Positions 6,263 to 16,140 are shown, numbered from the stretch's first letter. The stretch: DNA of 35,216 nucleotides from Lautropia mirabilis (GCA_945876565.1 CAMCOS010000027.1:1-35216), one strand, 5' to 3'. A program made the numbers and translations. Notes: generated from the sequence alone by a model not told the origin.

Positions 6263-8698
6263 CTAGGCTCCGGTCTTGCCGCTCTGTCGTGTGGTCTTGC
6301 GCGCGGGGCTGTTTTTAACGACGGGTTCCTGTGTGTCGCTAATCTGCTCGTCTGTGGCTTTTGTATCGCCATCGACACTTTGTAAAAGGCCCTCGTAGCG
6401 CATGTACTGCACCAGGGCCCGCGGTGACATGGTCTCGCGTGGGCCTGCCACAGCCATCACCAAATCCAGCGCTCTTTGCCGATCCTCTGCTGTATTGAGC
6501 ACGCTTGTCAACGATGAGAACGCCAGTTGAGGTTCCAGATCCACAATCAACGTTTGAACGCGGATCAGTTTGGAAATCTCAGCGGCATCCATGCTTTTGA
6601 AGGGCTCGGTGCCTTTGATAATGTCAAAGGCACGCTCAAGTCGCGATCGACGGATATAGCCTCGAGCACGGTTCATCAGCAGCATCATCCTGATCGATCC
6701 CGCAGCCAAGCCACCTTCACCAATCTGGCTAAGTGCCTCTTTGACCTCGGGCAGGTTGTGTACGTTAATGGGGCGCTCCATTGGATGATCGCTCTCGCCC
6801 CGGGTATAGGCCGCTTTAACCGAAGGCTCGGTAAAGGTATAGAAAAACGCCGCTTCCATGGCTGCATCACGCGTATCCCGAATGAGGTCTAGCGATGTAC
6901 GCACCAAGGTTGCGTAGAGCTTCTCGACTGCCATAAACGGGTTGTCTGCACTGACCGGCTTGCGGTTTTGGCGCACATTTTTAGCGGCCTCGGCCACCGG
7001 CTTAATGATTGGGTTGTGGTCGGAGATTACTCTGCGTTGAACACGAATTGGCTGTGTCTGGCGAACGAACTCACCACTTTGTGGTGTGGTCATTGCTTTG
7101 ATCAGGGGTCTTAGCGTGCGCTCGTAGGCCAACAGATTGGTCTCTGACATGTCAGACACGGTTTTAAAGACAGACTCTTTCTCACGGCCATCGCTAAGTT
7201 TGAGAATATCCTCAAAGGTCCGGTGCTCGAACACAATGTGCGTCCGAACTTCGCCTTTTTCGAGTTTCATCTCGTAAAGACCAGGCCCGAGTGCCTCAAT
7301 TGCACCCACGGTCTCCGTGATGGCATGATGCTCATGTCCGGCAACCTTGGCGGAAACGAAGATGCCGAGATGGCCAATCGATTCGTGCAGCATGTAAACA
7401 ATTCGCTTGCCCATCACTTTCATTACATCAAGGCTGCCGTACGTGTCGATGATCCAGTTCAGGGCCTGTTGCGGAGGGGTGATGTTGTCACCGTGCGAGG
7501 CAAAAATGATTACGGGTGACTCGATGCGACGCAGGTCGATGCGTTCGCCGCCAAGTACAGCCTCTCCCCTGGCAAGTTTGTTACCGATGAAGAGGTTTTC
7601 AACGATCCACCGTATCTCGGGTTCGGTCATTAAGTAAAAGCCGCCCCACCAGCGCTCAAACTCGAGGAACCGCTCGGCCTCGGTATCGATATTGGCATAC
7701 AGGTGGTAGTACTTATCAAAAAGGCTATTGGCTGGATTCAGGTTCTCAAAGTTTGAGACCAGTGTTGAACCATCGAACAAACCATTACCAATGTCTGCCA
7801 TCATCACGGCCGGAAATGCGCCGCCGCTAAAACCACCGACGTAACGCATGGGGTTGGCCCCTAAGTTGCCAGCCCAGTAAGACATGGGTGCACCGTTAAT
7901 GATGACTGGTCCCGCCAGTTCAGGCGAGGTAGCCGCGACTAACATGCTGGCCCATCCGCCTTGACAGTTACCGATCAATATTGGCTTGGGCGCATCTTTG
8001 TGCAGTTCACGGATGGTGGCCAAGAAATGGACTTCAGCATCACGCACATCAGCCAGTGTCTGCCCGGGCACAGGTGTTCGGTCAAACACGGCAAAGTAGA
8101 CGGGGTGGCCTTGGGCCCGACCCTCGCCGACCTGACTCTCAGGCTTAAAGCCGCCAATGCCAGCGCCGTGTCCAGCGCGTGGATCAATAATTAGAATTGG
8201 AGCCCGGTCGGCACGCGTGCCAACCTTGGGGTCAGGGTGAATACGCACCAGTGAATAGTTTACCGGCCGATCAATCTCTTGACCATCGATCACGACATCA
8301 AAATCAAAATCCAGCACGGGCGTGGATTTGCCGGTCTCTTGCTCAATAGAGAGGTTACCTCGCTGTCGCAACACATCGTAAAACAAGGTAATGCGCTCAC
8401 TGGCGTCTTGCCAGTAGGCAACCATGTGCTGGTACCAATCCATCGGGTTGGCAGACATGAGCGTGAATTGCTTCAGCACGAGATCCTGAACCGTTGTCTC
8501 CAATGCTTCAGCGCGTTGACGGAATTCTTTGCTTAAGCGATTTGACTGCGACGTTGATACTTCAGCTAGAGTCTTGTAGCGCTTTCGGCGCTCTTCAGCA
8601 GTTTCTGTGGCGTGTTCCAGCTGGCGTTCAGCGAGTGCGCGAATGGGTTCAAGAGCGTCAGTGGGCAGACCGAAGTCGGTCGCAAGCTTTGTTTGCAT
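6263..8698 (-). CDS. DUF3141 protein, PHA-synthase-like alpha/beta hydrolase
   Basis: This 811-residue protein belongs to the DUF3141 group, annotated as 3-hydroxyalkanoate synthetase-like. The central alpha/beta-hydrolase region has the box IGNCQGGWAS with Cys245 as probable nucleophile (the PhaC-type G-x-C-x-G). Asp404 lies in SHGDNITPP and His443 in ESIGHLGIF, giving a Cys-Asp-His set in the order found in polyhydroxyalkanoate synthases. The first 120 residues are helical and charged, and the C-terminal 300 residues are unlike PhaC. The start ATG at 8698 has AAGGAG seven bases upstream. Whether it polymerises hydroxyacyl-CoA or acts as a hydrolase cannot be read from the sequence. It is first in an operon with the MaoC-Pta gene. 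Confidence 0.85.
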   Translation of the reverse strand: MQTKLATDFGLPTDALEPIRALAERQLEHATETAEERRKRYKTLAEVSTSQSNRLSKEFRQRAEALETTVQDLVLKQFTLMSANPMDWYQHMVAYWQDASERITLFYDVLRQRGNLSIEQETGKSTPVLDFDFDVVIDGQEIDRPVNYSLVRIHPDPKVGTRADRAPILIIDPRAGHGAGIGGFKPESQVGEGRAQGHPVYFAVFDRTPVPGQTLADVRDAEVHFLATIRELHKDAPKPILIGNCQGGWASMLVAATSPELAGPVIINGAPMSYWAGNLGANPMRYVGGFSGGAFPAVMMADIGNGLFDGSTLVSNFENLNPANSLFDKYYHLYANIDTEAERFLEFERWWGGFYLMTEPEIRWIVENLFIGNKLARGEAVLGGERIDLRRIESPVIIFASHGDNITPPQQALNWIIDTYGSLDVMKVMGKRIVYMLHESIGHLGIFVSAKVAGHEHHAITETVGAIEALGPGLYEMKLEKGEVRTHIVFEHRTFEDILKLSDGREKESVFKTVSDMSETNLLAYERTLRPLIKAMTTPQSGEFVRQTQPIRVQRRVISDHNPIIKPVAEAAKNVRQNRKPVSADNPFMAVEKLYATLVRTSLDLIRDTRDAAMEAAFFYTFTEPSVKAAYTRGESDHPMERPINVHNLPEVKEALSQIGEGGLAAGSIRMMLLMNRARGYIRRSRLERAFDIIKGTEPFKSMDAAEISKLIRVQTLIVDLEPQLAFSSLTSVLNTAEDRQRALDLVMAVAGPRETMSPRALVQYMRYEGLLQSVDGDTKATDEQISDTQEPVVKNSPARKTTRQSGKTGA

Positions 8699-8842
8699 CA
8701 GTTTCTCCTTGCGTGGTCACGAGCGTGATAGCGGATACGCTACATGCGTGATGTGACGCTCTGGTGAAGTTTGGCTTGCAGTTTGATGTCAAACGCACAG
8801 AGTCTGATCTGAAACAAACCTCGTGCGCCACCGGCTGTGATG

Positions 8843-9616
8843 TCAAGCCATGAAGTTGAAACCACCATCTACATAAATCGTCTGTCCGGTCATGCCACTG
8901 GATTCAGGCGCACACAGAAAGGCCGTCAGGCTGGCAACCTCATCGATGGTCACCAAGCGGCCGAGCGGGCTGCGATCCTTGGCCATTTGCATCAGATCAT
9001 CAAAGCCGTGAATGCCGGAGGCTGCTCTGGTGAGAATCGGCCCCGGCGAGACTGCGTGTACACGGATGTTTTGCGGACCAAGTTCGGCCGCCATGTAGCG
9101 AACGGTTGACTCAAGGGCAGATTTTACGGGTCCCATGATGCCGTAGCTTGGTACCACTTCGGATGATCCGTGATAAGTCATGGTGATCATGCTGCCACCG
9201 TCACGCATGTGTGGTGCTGCCAGCTTGGCTACTTCAGCAAACGAATGGCACGACAGAGCGATGGCTTGCGAGAAGCCTTCGCGTGAACTGTCAATGACCC
9301 GCCCATGCAGGTCATTGGCGGGTGCCCAAGCGATGGAATGAATCACGAAATCAAGTCGCCCAAATCGAGCCACAGCGTCTGCGACAAAGCCTTCGAGCTC
9401 ATTGTCATTGCGCACATCACACGCGGCTAAGCTGATGCCTAAAGGGTCGGTGACGGCACGAGCATATTGTGCGGCCTTGTCGTTTAAGCAACTGACGTGA
9501 AGTTTGGCGCCTAGCGCATGAAGCTGTTTGACCACCGCAGCGGCGATGCTTTGCTCGTTGGCCAAGCCAAGAACGATGCCAGCCCGTCCTGAAAGGTCGC
9601 AAAATGATGAGGACAT
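8843..9616 (-). CDS. fabI: enoyl-[acyl-carrier-protein] reductase, FabI type
   Basis: FabI reduces trans-2-enoyl-ACP with NADH or NADPH, the last step of fatty-acid elongation. The 257-residue SDR protein has the FabI-style cofactor loop GLANEQSIA instead of TGxxxGxG. It also has CDVRNDNELE, DFVIHSIAWAP, and the FabI catalytic pattern with Tyr and Lys six residues apart in YGIMGPVKSALE. The segment SPGPILTRAASGI corresponds to the substrate-loop region, and the C-terminus is MTGQTIYVDGGFNFMA. The start ATG has AGGAA upstream. It may be a cluster-specific paralog and not the housekeeping enzyme; the chromosome would need checking. A gap of 144 bp separates it from the DUF3141 gene in the same direction. 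Confidence 0.88.
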   Translation of the reverse strand: MSSSFCDLSGRAGIVLGLANEQSIAAAVVKQLHALGAKLHVSCLNDKAAQYARAVTDPLGISLAACDVRNDNELEGFVADAVARFGRLDFVIHSIAWAPANDLHGRVIDSSREGFSQAIALSCHSFAEVAKLAAPHMRDGGSMITMTYHGSSEVVPSYGIMGPVKSALESTVRYMAAELGPQNIRVHAVSPGPILTRAASGIHGFDDLMQMAKDRSPLGRLVTIDEVASLTAFLCAPESSGMTGQTIYVDGGFNFMA

Positions 9617-9783
9617 ATCGGTTCCTAGGATGTTATGGGATGTAACTAAGTATGGCGGCTGTCGATGACGCCAGTCTTGCAGTCATTTGTGCTGCATCAA
9701 AAGTTTGGTGATGGTCACCGAAAATTCACATGAGTGCATTAATTTGATATCGGCTTCTCAATATTTGCTCAGGAGAGTTTCAC

Positions 9784-10455
9784 TTGTACATCAAACCCAC
9801 CGAGTCCGAGCTTGAGCTCGCCAAAAGAATCCCGCGAGGTTCGTCGTTGCATATCGGCGGCTTCATGGGCGTGGGCACACCAGATCGACTGGTTCATGCC
9901 CTGGTTGAACTAGAAATTGGCGAGCTAACCATTTTCTGCAATGACACGGGCAAACCAGGTGCCATTGGCATTGCCCCATTGATCCACGCAAACCTCGTCA
10001 AGCGCGTGGTTACCTCGCATGTGGGTACCAATCCGGAGACCCAACAAAAAATGATCGACGGTGAGCTCGATGTGGTTTTAATGCCGCAGGGCACCTTGGT
10101 CGAGTGTATCCGGGCGGCAGGTGCGGGGCTAGGTGGTGTCTTGACACGCACTGGTCTGGGCACCGTCGTGGCCGAAGGCAAGCAAGTGGTGGAGATTGAT
10201 GGCGAGCAATGGTTACTGGAGAAACCCATTCGGGCAGACTTTGCCTTGTTGGGATGCCACCGCGCGGACTACCAAGGCAATTTGGAGTACACGCTTACGG
10301 CCACCAACTTTAATCCGGTAATGGCCCTGGCAGCCGATGTGGTGATTGCGGAGCCGCGCGCCATTGTTCCAGTGGGCGTGATTCCGCCCGATCATGTCAT
10401 GACCCCAGGCCCACTGGTGGATTATCTGGTTGCTCACCCTAATGCTAAGCGGTAG
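9784..10455 (+). CDS. 3-oxoacid/acetate CoA-transferase, subunit A
   Basis: The alpha subunit of a two-subunit family I CoA-transferase (AtoD/ScoA type) moves CoA between a short acyl-CoA and an acceptor acid. The 223 residues include the CoA-binding glycine loop GGFMGVGTPDRL (26-37), SHVGTNPETQQKM, and PQGTLVECIRAAGAGLGGVLTRTG. The start is TTG at 9784, supported by AGGAGAG seven bases upstream and by the family N-terminus. The beta subunit follows after 9 bp. Substrate preference (acetoacetate, acetate or 3-oxoadipate) cannot be fixed; AtoDA-like is the best reading. Confidence 0.9.
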   Translation: MYIKPTESELELAKRIPRGSSLHIGGFMGVGTPDRLVHALVELEIGELTIFCNDTGKPGAIGIAPLIHANLVKRVVTSHVGTNPETQQKMIDGELDVVLMPQGTLVECIRAAGAGLGGVLTRTGLGTVVAEGKQVVEIDGEQWLLEKPIRADFALLGCHRADYQGNLEYTLTATNFNPVMALAADVVIAEPRAIVPVGVIPPDHVMTPGPLVDYLVAHPNAKR

Positions 10456-10464
10456 GAGTATCAA

Positions 10465-11136
10465 ATGAACACAAGTCTGGTCATGGAGGCCACAGAAACG
10501 ATTCAGCGGCGTATTGCCCGTGAGATCAAGAGCGGGACCTTGGTAAACCTTGGCATTGGTATTCCGACGGGGGTTACGCGTTTCGTGACTGCTGAAGGGG
10601 TGATGTTTCAGTCCGAGAATGGCTTGATTGGGACAGGGGCACCCATGCCCGAGGGCATGGAAGATGAGTCTTTGGTGGATGCCGGTGGTGGGTTTGTATC
10701 GGCTGTGCCAGGTGCTGCAACGATCGACTCAGCCACCTCATTTGCTTTGATACGCGGTGGCCATTTGGACATGACGGTGCTGGGTGGCATGCAAGTAAAC
10801 CAGAAAGGTCAGCTCGCCAATTGGATGGTGCCCGGACAGCGTGTGGCTGGCATGGGCGGCGCCATGGATCTGGTGTCGGGTGCCAAGCGCGTCATTGTTG
10901 CCATGAAACACACGGCCAAAGGATCAGCCAAAATCGTGCGTGAGTGCACCTTGCCACTGACATCGATCAGACGGGTTTCACTCATCGTGACCGATCTGGC
11001 GGTGATCGAGCCGACTGAGGAAGGGCTGGTACTGGTTGAGCACGCAGATTACGTCGCTGTCGATGAGGTCTTGGCTCAAACGCAAGCTGAGCTAATTGTT
11101 TCTCCGGAAATTAAACCGATGAGGTTACTGGGTTAA
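10465..11136 (+). CDS. 3-oxoacid/acetate CoA-transferase, subunit B
   Basis: The beta subunit (223 residues) carries the catalytic glutamate that forms the enzyme-CoA thioester: Glu51 in QSENGLIGTG. Other family marks are NLGIGIPT, GGHLDMTVLGGMQVNQKGQLANWMVPG and GMGGAMDLVSGAKRVIVAMKH. AGGAG lies seven bases before the ATG. It pairs with the alpha subunit directly upstream and should form an alpha2beta2 or similar complex. The operon diverges from fabI across a 167-bp gap. Confidence 0.92.
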   Translation: MNTSLVMEATETIQRRIAREIKSGTLVNLGIGIPTGVTRFVTAEGVMFQSENGLIGTGAPMPEGMEDESLVDAGGGFVSAVPGAATIDSATSFALIRGGHLDMTVLGGMQVNQKGQLANWMVPGQRVAGMGGAMDLVSGAKRVIVAMKHTAKGSAKIVRECTLPLTSIRRVSLIVTDLAVIEPTEEGLVLVEHADYVAVDEVLAQTQAELIVSPEIKPMRLLG

Positions 11137-11177
11137 AACCGGTTACGCATCTGAACAAAATGTGACATAGTCATCGA

Positions 11178-12203
11178 ATGGAAAACAAACACGACAAAAT
11201 CGCTGCAGCCGGTCCGGTGCAAGCGGATGGGCCGGTGATCGCGGCTACCAGTTATGTGCCAGGCGAGCCACCAAAGCAGCTTCAGATCGACGAGGTGGGC
11301 ACAGCGTTATTGCATCCCGAAGCCATGGTTTGGGTCGGGTTGCACCAGCCAGATGAGGAGCTGCTCAAAGGTATTCTGAGACAACTGGGCATGAACGAAG
11401 ACGCTTTGGACATCCTGATGGGTGACATTGCCATGCCTGGGTTGTCGGTATTTGAACGCGAGTTACTCATCGTTTTGCCAACGATTGTCTGGAAGTCTAA
11501 TCACAGCCGGCCTCACTTTGGACGTCTGGCCTGCTTGTTCGGTGAGCGATTCCTGGTGACGGTTCGTCGAGGTCCCTCTTTGCCGCATCTCCATTTGCGT
11601 GAGCGCATGGAAAAGAATCGCAGCCAGTTGGAGCGTGGCTGCGACAACACGGTTGTTGAAATTATTGATGACCTGATCGATCGCTACGTTGAAGCCTACA
11701 AGCATTTTGAGGTGCGCGTTGACCGAACCGAGCGTGAACTGATGCGCGCCACTTTTGACCGTGGCTCAATCTCAAGGCTGTACCTCATGCGACGGGATTT
11801 TCACCGTTTCCACGTGGCCATAGAGCCAATTGGGGAGATCTGTGCCCGGGTATCGAGGCTCAAAGCCACGCCGCTCAGTGATGCTGGGCGTTTGCGGTTT
11901 GATGGGTTATCAGACCGAATTAACCGGATCGATCGATTGTTTGATTCGCTTGGAGACGGTTTGACGTTCGCTTTTGAAGCCGGCATGTTAATTGAACAAT
12001 CGCGCCAGACAGACACCACTAGAAAGCTCGCTGCTTGGGCAGCCATCATTTCGATACCCACCGCTGTTGCAGGTGTCTACGGCATGAACTTCGAGAACAT
12101 GCCAGAGCTGAAGTGGGAGTATGGTTATTACGCCGTGCTCGGACTGATGGCCACCGTATGTACAACTTTGTTCGTGTTGTTTAAGCGAGCAAAATGGCTT
12201 TAA
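11178..12203 (+). CDS. corA: CorA-family divalent metal transporter
   Basis: An inner-membrane Mg2+/Co2+ (or Zn2+) channel of 341 residues. The long cytoplasmic N-terminal funnel (about 1-275) is charged and helical. Two transmembrane helices follow near the C-terminus: the first at about 280-300 ends in the signature YGMNF, followed by the ENMPEL loop, and the second is YYAVLGLMATVCTTLFVLF with a basic tail KRAKWL. Length and layout are typical. It is transcribed alone, 41 bp after the CoA-transferase operon, and ends at a strong bidirectional terminator. The ion cannot be decided from sequence; ZntB-like zinc transport is an alternative. Confidence 0.9.
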   Translation: MENKHDKIAAAGPVQADGPVIAATSYVPGEPPKQLQIDEVGTALLHPEAMVWVGLHQPDEELLKGILRQLGMNEDALDILMGDIAMPGLSVFERELLIVLPTIVWKSNHSRPHFGRLACLFGERFLVTVRRGPSLPHLHLRERMEKNRSQLERGCDNTVVEIIDDLIDRYVEAYKHFEVRVDRTERELMRATFDRGSISRLYLMRRDFHRFHVAIEPIGEICARVSRLKATPLSDAGRLRFDGLSDRINRIDRLFDSLGDGLTFAFEAGMLIEQSRQTDTTRKLAAWAAIISIPTAVAGVYGMNFENMPELKWEYGYYAVLGLMATVCTTLFVLFKRAKWL

Positions 12204-12259
12204 GGTCTGATGGATCTGCTCTATCAGCTAGACGCGATGTGAATATTCGCCGAAGTTAA

Positions 12260-12291
12260 AACAAAAAGGCCTCTTACGAGGCCTTTTTGTT
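12260..12291. terminator. bidirectional Rho-independent terminator between corA and pstB
   Basis: AACAAAAAGGCCTC (12260-12273) and its exact complement (12278-12291) form a 14-bp stem with loop TTAC. The A-run on one side and T-run on the other allow it to stop transcription from both convergent operons. Confidence 0.9.
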
Positions 12292-12308
12292 GGGACACAC
12301 AAACAAGA

Positions 12309-13088
12309 TCAACCAAAACGACCGGTGATGTAGTCCTCAGTCTCTTTCTTTTTGGGCCGCGTGAACACTTCGGTGGTCTCGTTAAATTCCACCAACGAAC
12401 CCAAGTACATATAGGCGGTGTAGTCAGAAATACGAGCAGCCTGTTGCATGTTGTGAGTAACGATGGCCACGGTGTAATCGGCTTTGAGCTCAAGCACGAG
12501 TTCCTCAACCTTGGCCGTCGAGATTGGGTCTAGTGCAGAAGTTGGCTCGTCTAGCAAGATTACTTTTGGCTTAACTGCCACTGAGCGTGCAATGCATAAA
12601 CGCTGCTGCTGACCACCGGATAGAGACAAGCCACTTTGACCCAGCTTGTCTTTGACCTCGTTCCAAATAGCAGCTTTTGTCAGCGCCCACTCAACACGCT
12701 GATCCATTTCGGATTTGCTCAGCTTCTCGTACAGGCGAACACCGAAGGCGATGTTGTCATAAATTGACATTGGGAATGGGGTGGGTTTCTGGAACACCAT
12801 CCCGACTTGGGCGCGCAACAAATTCAGATCCTGGGATGGCGCCAGGATATTCTGCCCGTACAGGTTGATCTCGCCTTCTGCGCGCTGCCCGGGATAAAGA
12901 CTGTACATGCGATTCAGCGCTCTGAGTAGCGTCGACTTACCGCAACCAGATGGTCCAATAAACGCAGTCACTTTACGTTCTTGGATGTCGAGGTTGATCT
13001 CTTTTAAGCCCTGAAATTTGCCGTAGTAGAAATTTAGTCCACGACACTCAATCGCGTTGACGGGTGGTTTGCCTGAATTTTGCGACAT
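12309..13088 (-). CDS. pstB: phosphate ABC transporter ATPase PstB
   Basis: The 259-residue ATPase drives high-affinity phosphate import. It has Walker [10 protein letters not shown] (near 46), the Q-loop segment [22 protein letters not shown] typical of PstB, signature [13 protein letters not shown], Walker [14 protein letters not shown] and the H-loop [13 protein letters not shown]. It is the last gene of pstSCAB, 18 bp after pstA. The family's usual next gene, phoU, is missing; a terminator and the convergent corA follow. Confidence 0.97.
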   Translation of the reverse strand: MSQNSGKPPVNAIECRGLNFYYGKFQGLKEINLDIQERKVTAFIGPSGCGKSTLLRALNRMYSLYPGQRAEGEINLYGQNILAPSQDLNLLRAQVGMVFQKPTPFPMSIYDNIAFGVRLYEKLSKSEMDQRVEWALTKAAIWNEVKDKLGQSGLSLSGGQQQRLCIARSVAVKPKVILLDEPTSALDPISTAKVEELVLELKADYTVAIVTHNMQQAARISDYTAYMYLGSLVEFNETTEVFTRPKKKETEDYITGRFG

Positions 13089-13106
13089 GATATTTCTCTC
13101 AGTAAA

Positions 13107-13964
13107 TTAAACTTTGACTTTCTCGCGGAACAGAACGCGGGCGATTATGTTTAGCAGTAGCACAGCCAGTGTGATCAACAGTGCGCCACCCCAAGCCAAA
13201 TTAATCCAGTTCTCGTATGGGCTCATGGCGAACTGGAAGATAACCGTTGGCAGGTTAGCAATCGGTGCATTCATGTCCATGGAGAAGAACTGGTTGTTTA
13301 GCGCGGTAAAGAGCAGTGGTGCCGTTTCGCCGCTGATTCTGGCAACAGCCAACAACAAGCCAGTAATTACACCGGACTTCGCGGCACGCAATGTCACAAA
13401 CGTAGCAACCTTCCAACGTGGCGCGCCCAAAGCAAAAGCCGCTTCTCGCAGACTACCTGGCACTAAACGCAACATATTCTCAGTTGTGCGCAACACCACA
13501 GGCACGGCGATCAGGGCGAGCGCCAAGCTACCGGCCCAGCCGGAAAAGTGACCCATTTGGGCAACCATGATGGCGTAAACAAACAAACCGAGCACAATTG
13601 ACGGTGCGGACAGCATAATGTCAGTCACAAAACGCGTGAGCTCTGCAGTTTTACTTTCATCACCGTACTCAGCCAGGTAAACACCAGCAAAAACGCCGAT
13701 TGGCGTGCTCACCAACGCAGCGAAGCCGACGATCATCAAACTACCGACGATAGCGTTAGCCAAGCCACCGCCCTCTGATCCTGGTGCTGGCGTCGATTTA
13801 GTGAACATCGTGAGGTCCAGTGCAGCAAAACCGTTCTTAAAAAGAATAAACAATATCCATAGCAGCACGAACAGACCGAGAGTCATCGCTGTCATAGACA
13901 ACGTTAGACCGATAATGTTCGTGCGTTTGCGGCGTTGGTACAGGTTCTGATTCATGTTGGCCAT
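13107..13964 (-). CDS. pstA: phosphate ABC transporter permease PstA
   Basis: The inner-membrane permease has 285 residues and about six hydrophobic helices, starting with [21 protein letters not shown]. The EAA-type loop [38 protein letters not shown] is where PstB docks. It sits between pstC (8 bp upstream) and pstB (18 bp downstream). ATG at 13964 is used; an alternative ATG three codons downstream is equally possible. Confidence 0.95.
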   Translation of the reverse strand: MANMNQNLYQRRKRTNIIGLTLSMTAMTLGLFVLLWILFILFKNGFAALDLTMFTKSTPAPGSEGGGLANAIVGSLMIVGFAALVSTPIGVFAGVYLAEYGDESKTAELTRFVTDIMLSAPSIVLGLFVYAIMVAQMGHFSGWAGSLALALIAVPVVLRTTENMLRLVPGSLREAAFALGAPRWKVATFVTLRAAKSGVITGLLLAVARISGETAPLLFTALNNQFFSMDMNAPIANLPTVIFQFAMSPYENWINLAWGGALLITLAVLLLNIIARVLFREKVKV

Positions 13965-13972
13965 CCGTCTCG

Positions 13973-14965
13973 TTAGCTCTTTGCGCCTTTCGCTTTCTCT
14001 GTTCTCATGATCATGACTTTAGCGGCGGCAAGCACGAAGAAAGTGATGACAAAGAGCAGGAAACCGAGGGCAAACAATGCAGATAAGTGAAAGTCACCTG
14101 CTTCAGCAAATTCGTTGGCCAAAGTTGATGCGATCGACGAGCCCGGCGCGAAAAGTGATGGCAGTATCCGGTGAGAGTTTCCGATCACAAAGGTCACTGC
14201 CATGGTCTCACCGAGCGCGCGACCTAATCCCAGCATAATTCCGCCAATGACTCCTTTCTGCGTGTATGGCAAAACGACATTTCGCACCACTTCCCAGGTC
14301 GTGCAACCGATGCCGTAGGCTGATTCACGAAGAATGGGTGGGACGATTTCAAACACATCACGCATCACAGCGGCAATAAACGGCAGGATCATGAACGCCA
14401 GCACGATGCCGGCGGCAAGAATACCAACACCGTTCATGGCACCACCGAACAGCGGCGCGATGATGGGCATTTGGCCCAGCGTAGATTGCAAGGCCGGTTG
14501 ACCGTAGTCTGCGAACAAGGGTGCGAAAATAAACAGACCGAACATACCGTAAATAATCGATGGAACGGCTGCGAGCAACTCAACAGCCGTGCCCAATGGT
14601 CGACGCAACCAGACAGGGCACATTTCGGTTAGAAAAATGGCGATACCAAATGCGAGCGGTATGGCGATAACCAATGCAATCACCGAACTCATGATGGTGC
14701 CATAAATGGCAATCAACGCACCAAACTGTTCGTTGACGATATCCCATTCGTCACTCCAGATAAATCCAAAGCCAAACTTCTGAAATGCAGGCCATGCGCT
14801 CATCCACAGCGATGCGATGATGCCAAGCAGGGCAATTAGCACCAGAAGTGAGAACCCCATGGTGACTTTGTGAAACAGGAAATCTTGCAGCTTTTGCCGT
14901 TTGACGACTGCCATCATCGCGGCAGTGGGGGCTGAACTCTGCGGACTTGCTACTGGGCTATTCAT
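13973..14965 (-). CDS. pstC: phosphate ABC transporter permease PstC
   Basis: The second permease of the Pst channel has 330 residues. The N-terminus is cytoplasmic and Ser/Ala-rich, the first helix is at about [19 protein letters not shown], and the docking loop is [29 protein letters not shown]. The ATG at 14965 is preferred over an upstream TTG at 14992 because GGAG precedes it by six bases, and the TTG lies in the stem-loop after pstS. It forms the membrane pore with PstA. Confidence 0.95.
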   Translation of the reverse strand: MNSPVASPQSSAPTAAMMAVVKRQKLQDFLFHKVTMGFSLLVLIALLGIIASLWMSAWPAFQKFGFGFIWSDEWDIVNEQFGALIAIYGTIMSSVIALVIAIPLAFGIAIFLTEMCPVWLRRPLGTAVELLAAVPSIIYGMFGLFIFAPLFADYGQPALQSTLGQMPIIAPLFGGAMNGVGILAAGIVLAFMILPFIAAVMRDVFEIVPPILRESAYGIGCTTWEVVRNVVLPYTQKGVIGGIMLGLGRALGETMAVTFVIGNSHRILPSLFAPGSSIASTLANEFAEAGDFHLSALFALGFLLFVITFFVLAAAKVMIMRTEKAKGAKS

Positions 14966-14991
14966 GGGAACTCCAGGATGGACAGACACCA

Positions 14992-15016
14992 AGACCTGGC
15001 GGGTTGCGCCAGGTCT
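14992..15016 (-). promoter_or_regulatory. stem-loop between pstS and pstC
   Basis: AGACCTGGCG and CGCCAGGTCT form a perfect 10-bp stem with a 5-nt loop, 22 bp after the pstS stop and 26 bp before the pstC start. There is no T-tract, so it more likely blocks 3' exonucleases or partly terminates, raising PstS output relative to the permease. Confidence 0.65.
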
Positions 15017-15038
15017 CGACCACCGCTTCTAACTTAAA

Positions 15039-16064
15039 TTACTTGTTTTGAATCTGCGACCAAACTTTTGAACGAATCTGGTCAGTCAAGCTATCTGGCA
15101 GTGGGACGTAAGCCAATTCAACTGCCATCTGCTTGCCGTTTTTGAATGCCCAGTCAAAGAATTTAAGCACTTCAGCCGATGCTGCTTTGTCTTCTGGCTG
15201 CTTGTACATCAGGATGAACGAAGCAGTTGAAATCGGCCATGTGTCTGCACCTGGCTGTTCCACGATCGACAAACCCATGCCTGGAACGCTAAACCAGTCA
15301 GCGCCGGCAGCAGCAGCCGTGAAGCTAGCTTCGGTTGGGCGCACAAACACGCCGTCTTTGTTTTGCAAGCGCATGTAAGGAATGCTGGTCTTCTTGGCGT
15401 AAGCGTATTCGACATAGCCAATTGAACCCTTGATGCGGGAGACGTTCGCAGCAACACCTTCGTTGCCTTTACCGCCAACCGAAGAGTCAGCCGGCCACTT
15501 CACAGCAGCACCTTTACCAACTTTGTCTGCCCATGGCTTGCTAACGGCGGTCAGGTAGTCGGTAAAGTTAAAGGTCGTGCCCGAACCGTCAGCGCGGTGA
15601 ACCACGGTGATCGCCTGGTTAGGGAATTTCTTGCCTGGGTTGATGGCAGCGATCTTGGGGTCATTCCAGTTCGAGATGACGCCCATGAAAATCTCGGCCA
15701 ACACGGGGCCGGTGATGCGTACTTCGCCGCTCTTGAACTCGTCGAGGTTAAAGACTGGAACCGTACCACCGATGATGGCGGGGAACTGAACCATGGCGTC
15801 TTTATCGAGGTCTGCGCCGGAGACTGGCGCATCAGAAGCACCGAACGTCACGGTCTTGGCGCGAATTTGGCGCATACCGCCTGAAGATCCGATCGATTGA
15901 TAGTTAAGGCCCACACCAGTCTCTTTTTTGTAGGCTTCAGCCCACTTTGCATAGATTGGGTAAGGGAAGGTAGCGCCTGCACCAGTGATGTCAGCCGCGG
16001 CTGCCTGCAGGCCAAACGCTGCTACAGCGCCGCCTAGCAAAACTTTCGCTAACAAGTTTTTCAT
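15039..16064 (-). CDS. pstS: phosphate-binding periplasmic protein PstS
   Basis: The 341-residue periplasmic receptor of the Pst importer has a Sec signal peptide (MKNLLAKVLLGGAVAAFGLQ, likely cleaved after AAA near residue 24). The mature protein opens with DITGAGATFPYPIYAKWAEAY. Phosphate-contact motifs are visible: SIGSSGGMRQIRAKTVTFGASDAPV and HRADGSGTTFNFTDYL. The start ATG at 16064 has AGAGGA upstream. A Pho box lies 77 bp upstream, so PhoB activation under phosphate starvation is likely. Arsenate is a known adventitious substrate of this kind of system, which fits the GAPDH-arsJ pair nearby. Confidence 0.97.
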   Translation of the reverse strand: MKNLLAKVLLGGAVAAFGLQAAAADITGAGATFPYPIYAKWAEAYKKETGVGLNYQSIGSSGGMRQIRAKTVTFGASDAPVSGADLDKDAMVQFPAIIGGTVPVFNLDEFKSGEVRITGPVLAEIFMGVISNWNDPKIAAINPGKKFPNQAITVVHRADGSGTTFNFTDYLTAVSKPWADKVGKGAAVKWPADSSVGGKGNEGVAANVSRIKGSIGYVEYAYAKKTSIPYMRLQNKDGVFVRPTEASFTAAAAGADWFSVPGMGLSIVEQPGADTWPISTASFILMYKQPEDKAASAEVLKFFDWAFKNGKQMAVELAYVPLPDSLTDQIRSKVWSQIQNK

Positions 16065-16140
16065 GAATATCCTCTAGTCTGGTAATGGATCGTACGGGTA
16101 AGTCATCAGAAACCTACAAACCTAAGCATGCCTCATGAAT

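Noticed and set aside
6259-6378. 40-codon N-terminal extension of the MaoC-Pta protein
   Set aside because: It overlaps the end of the DUF3141 gene, is unlike MaoC domains, and ATG 6258 has a ribosome-binding site.
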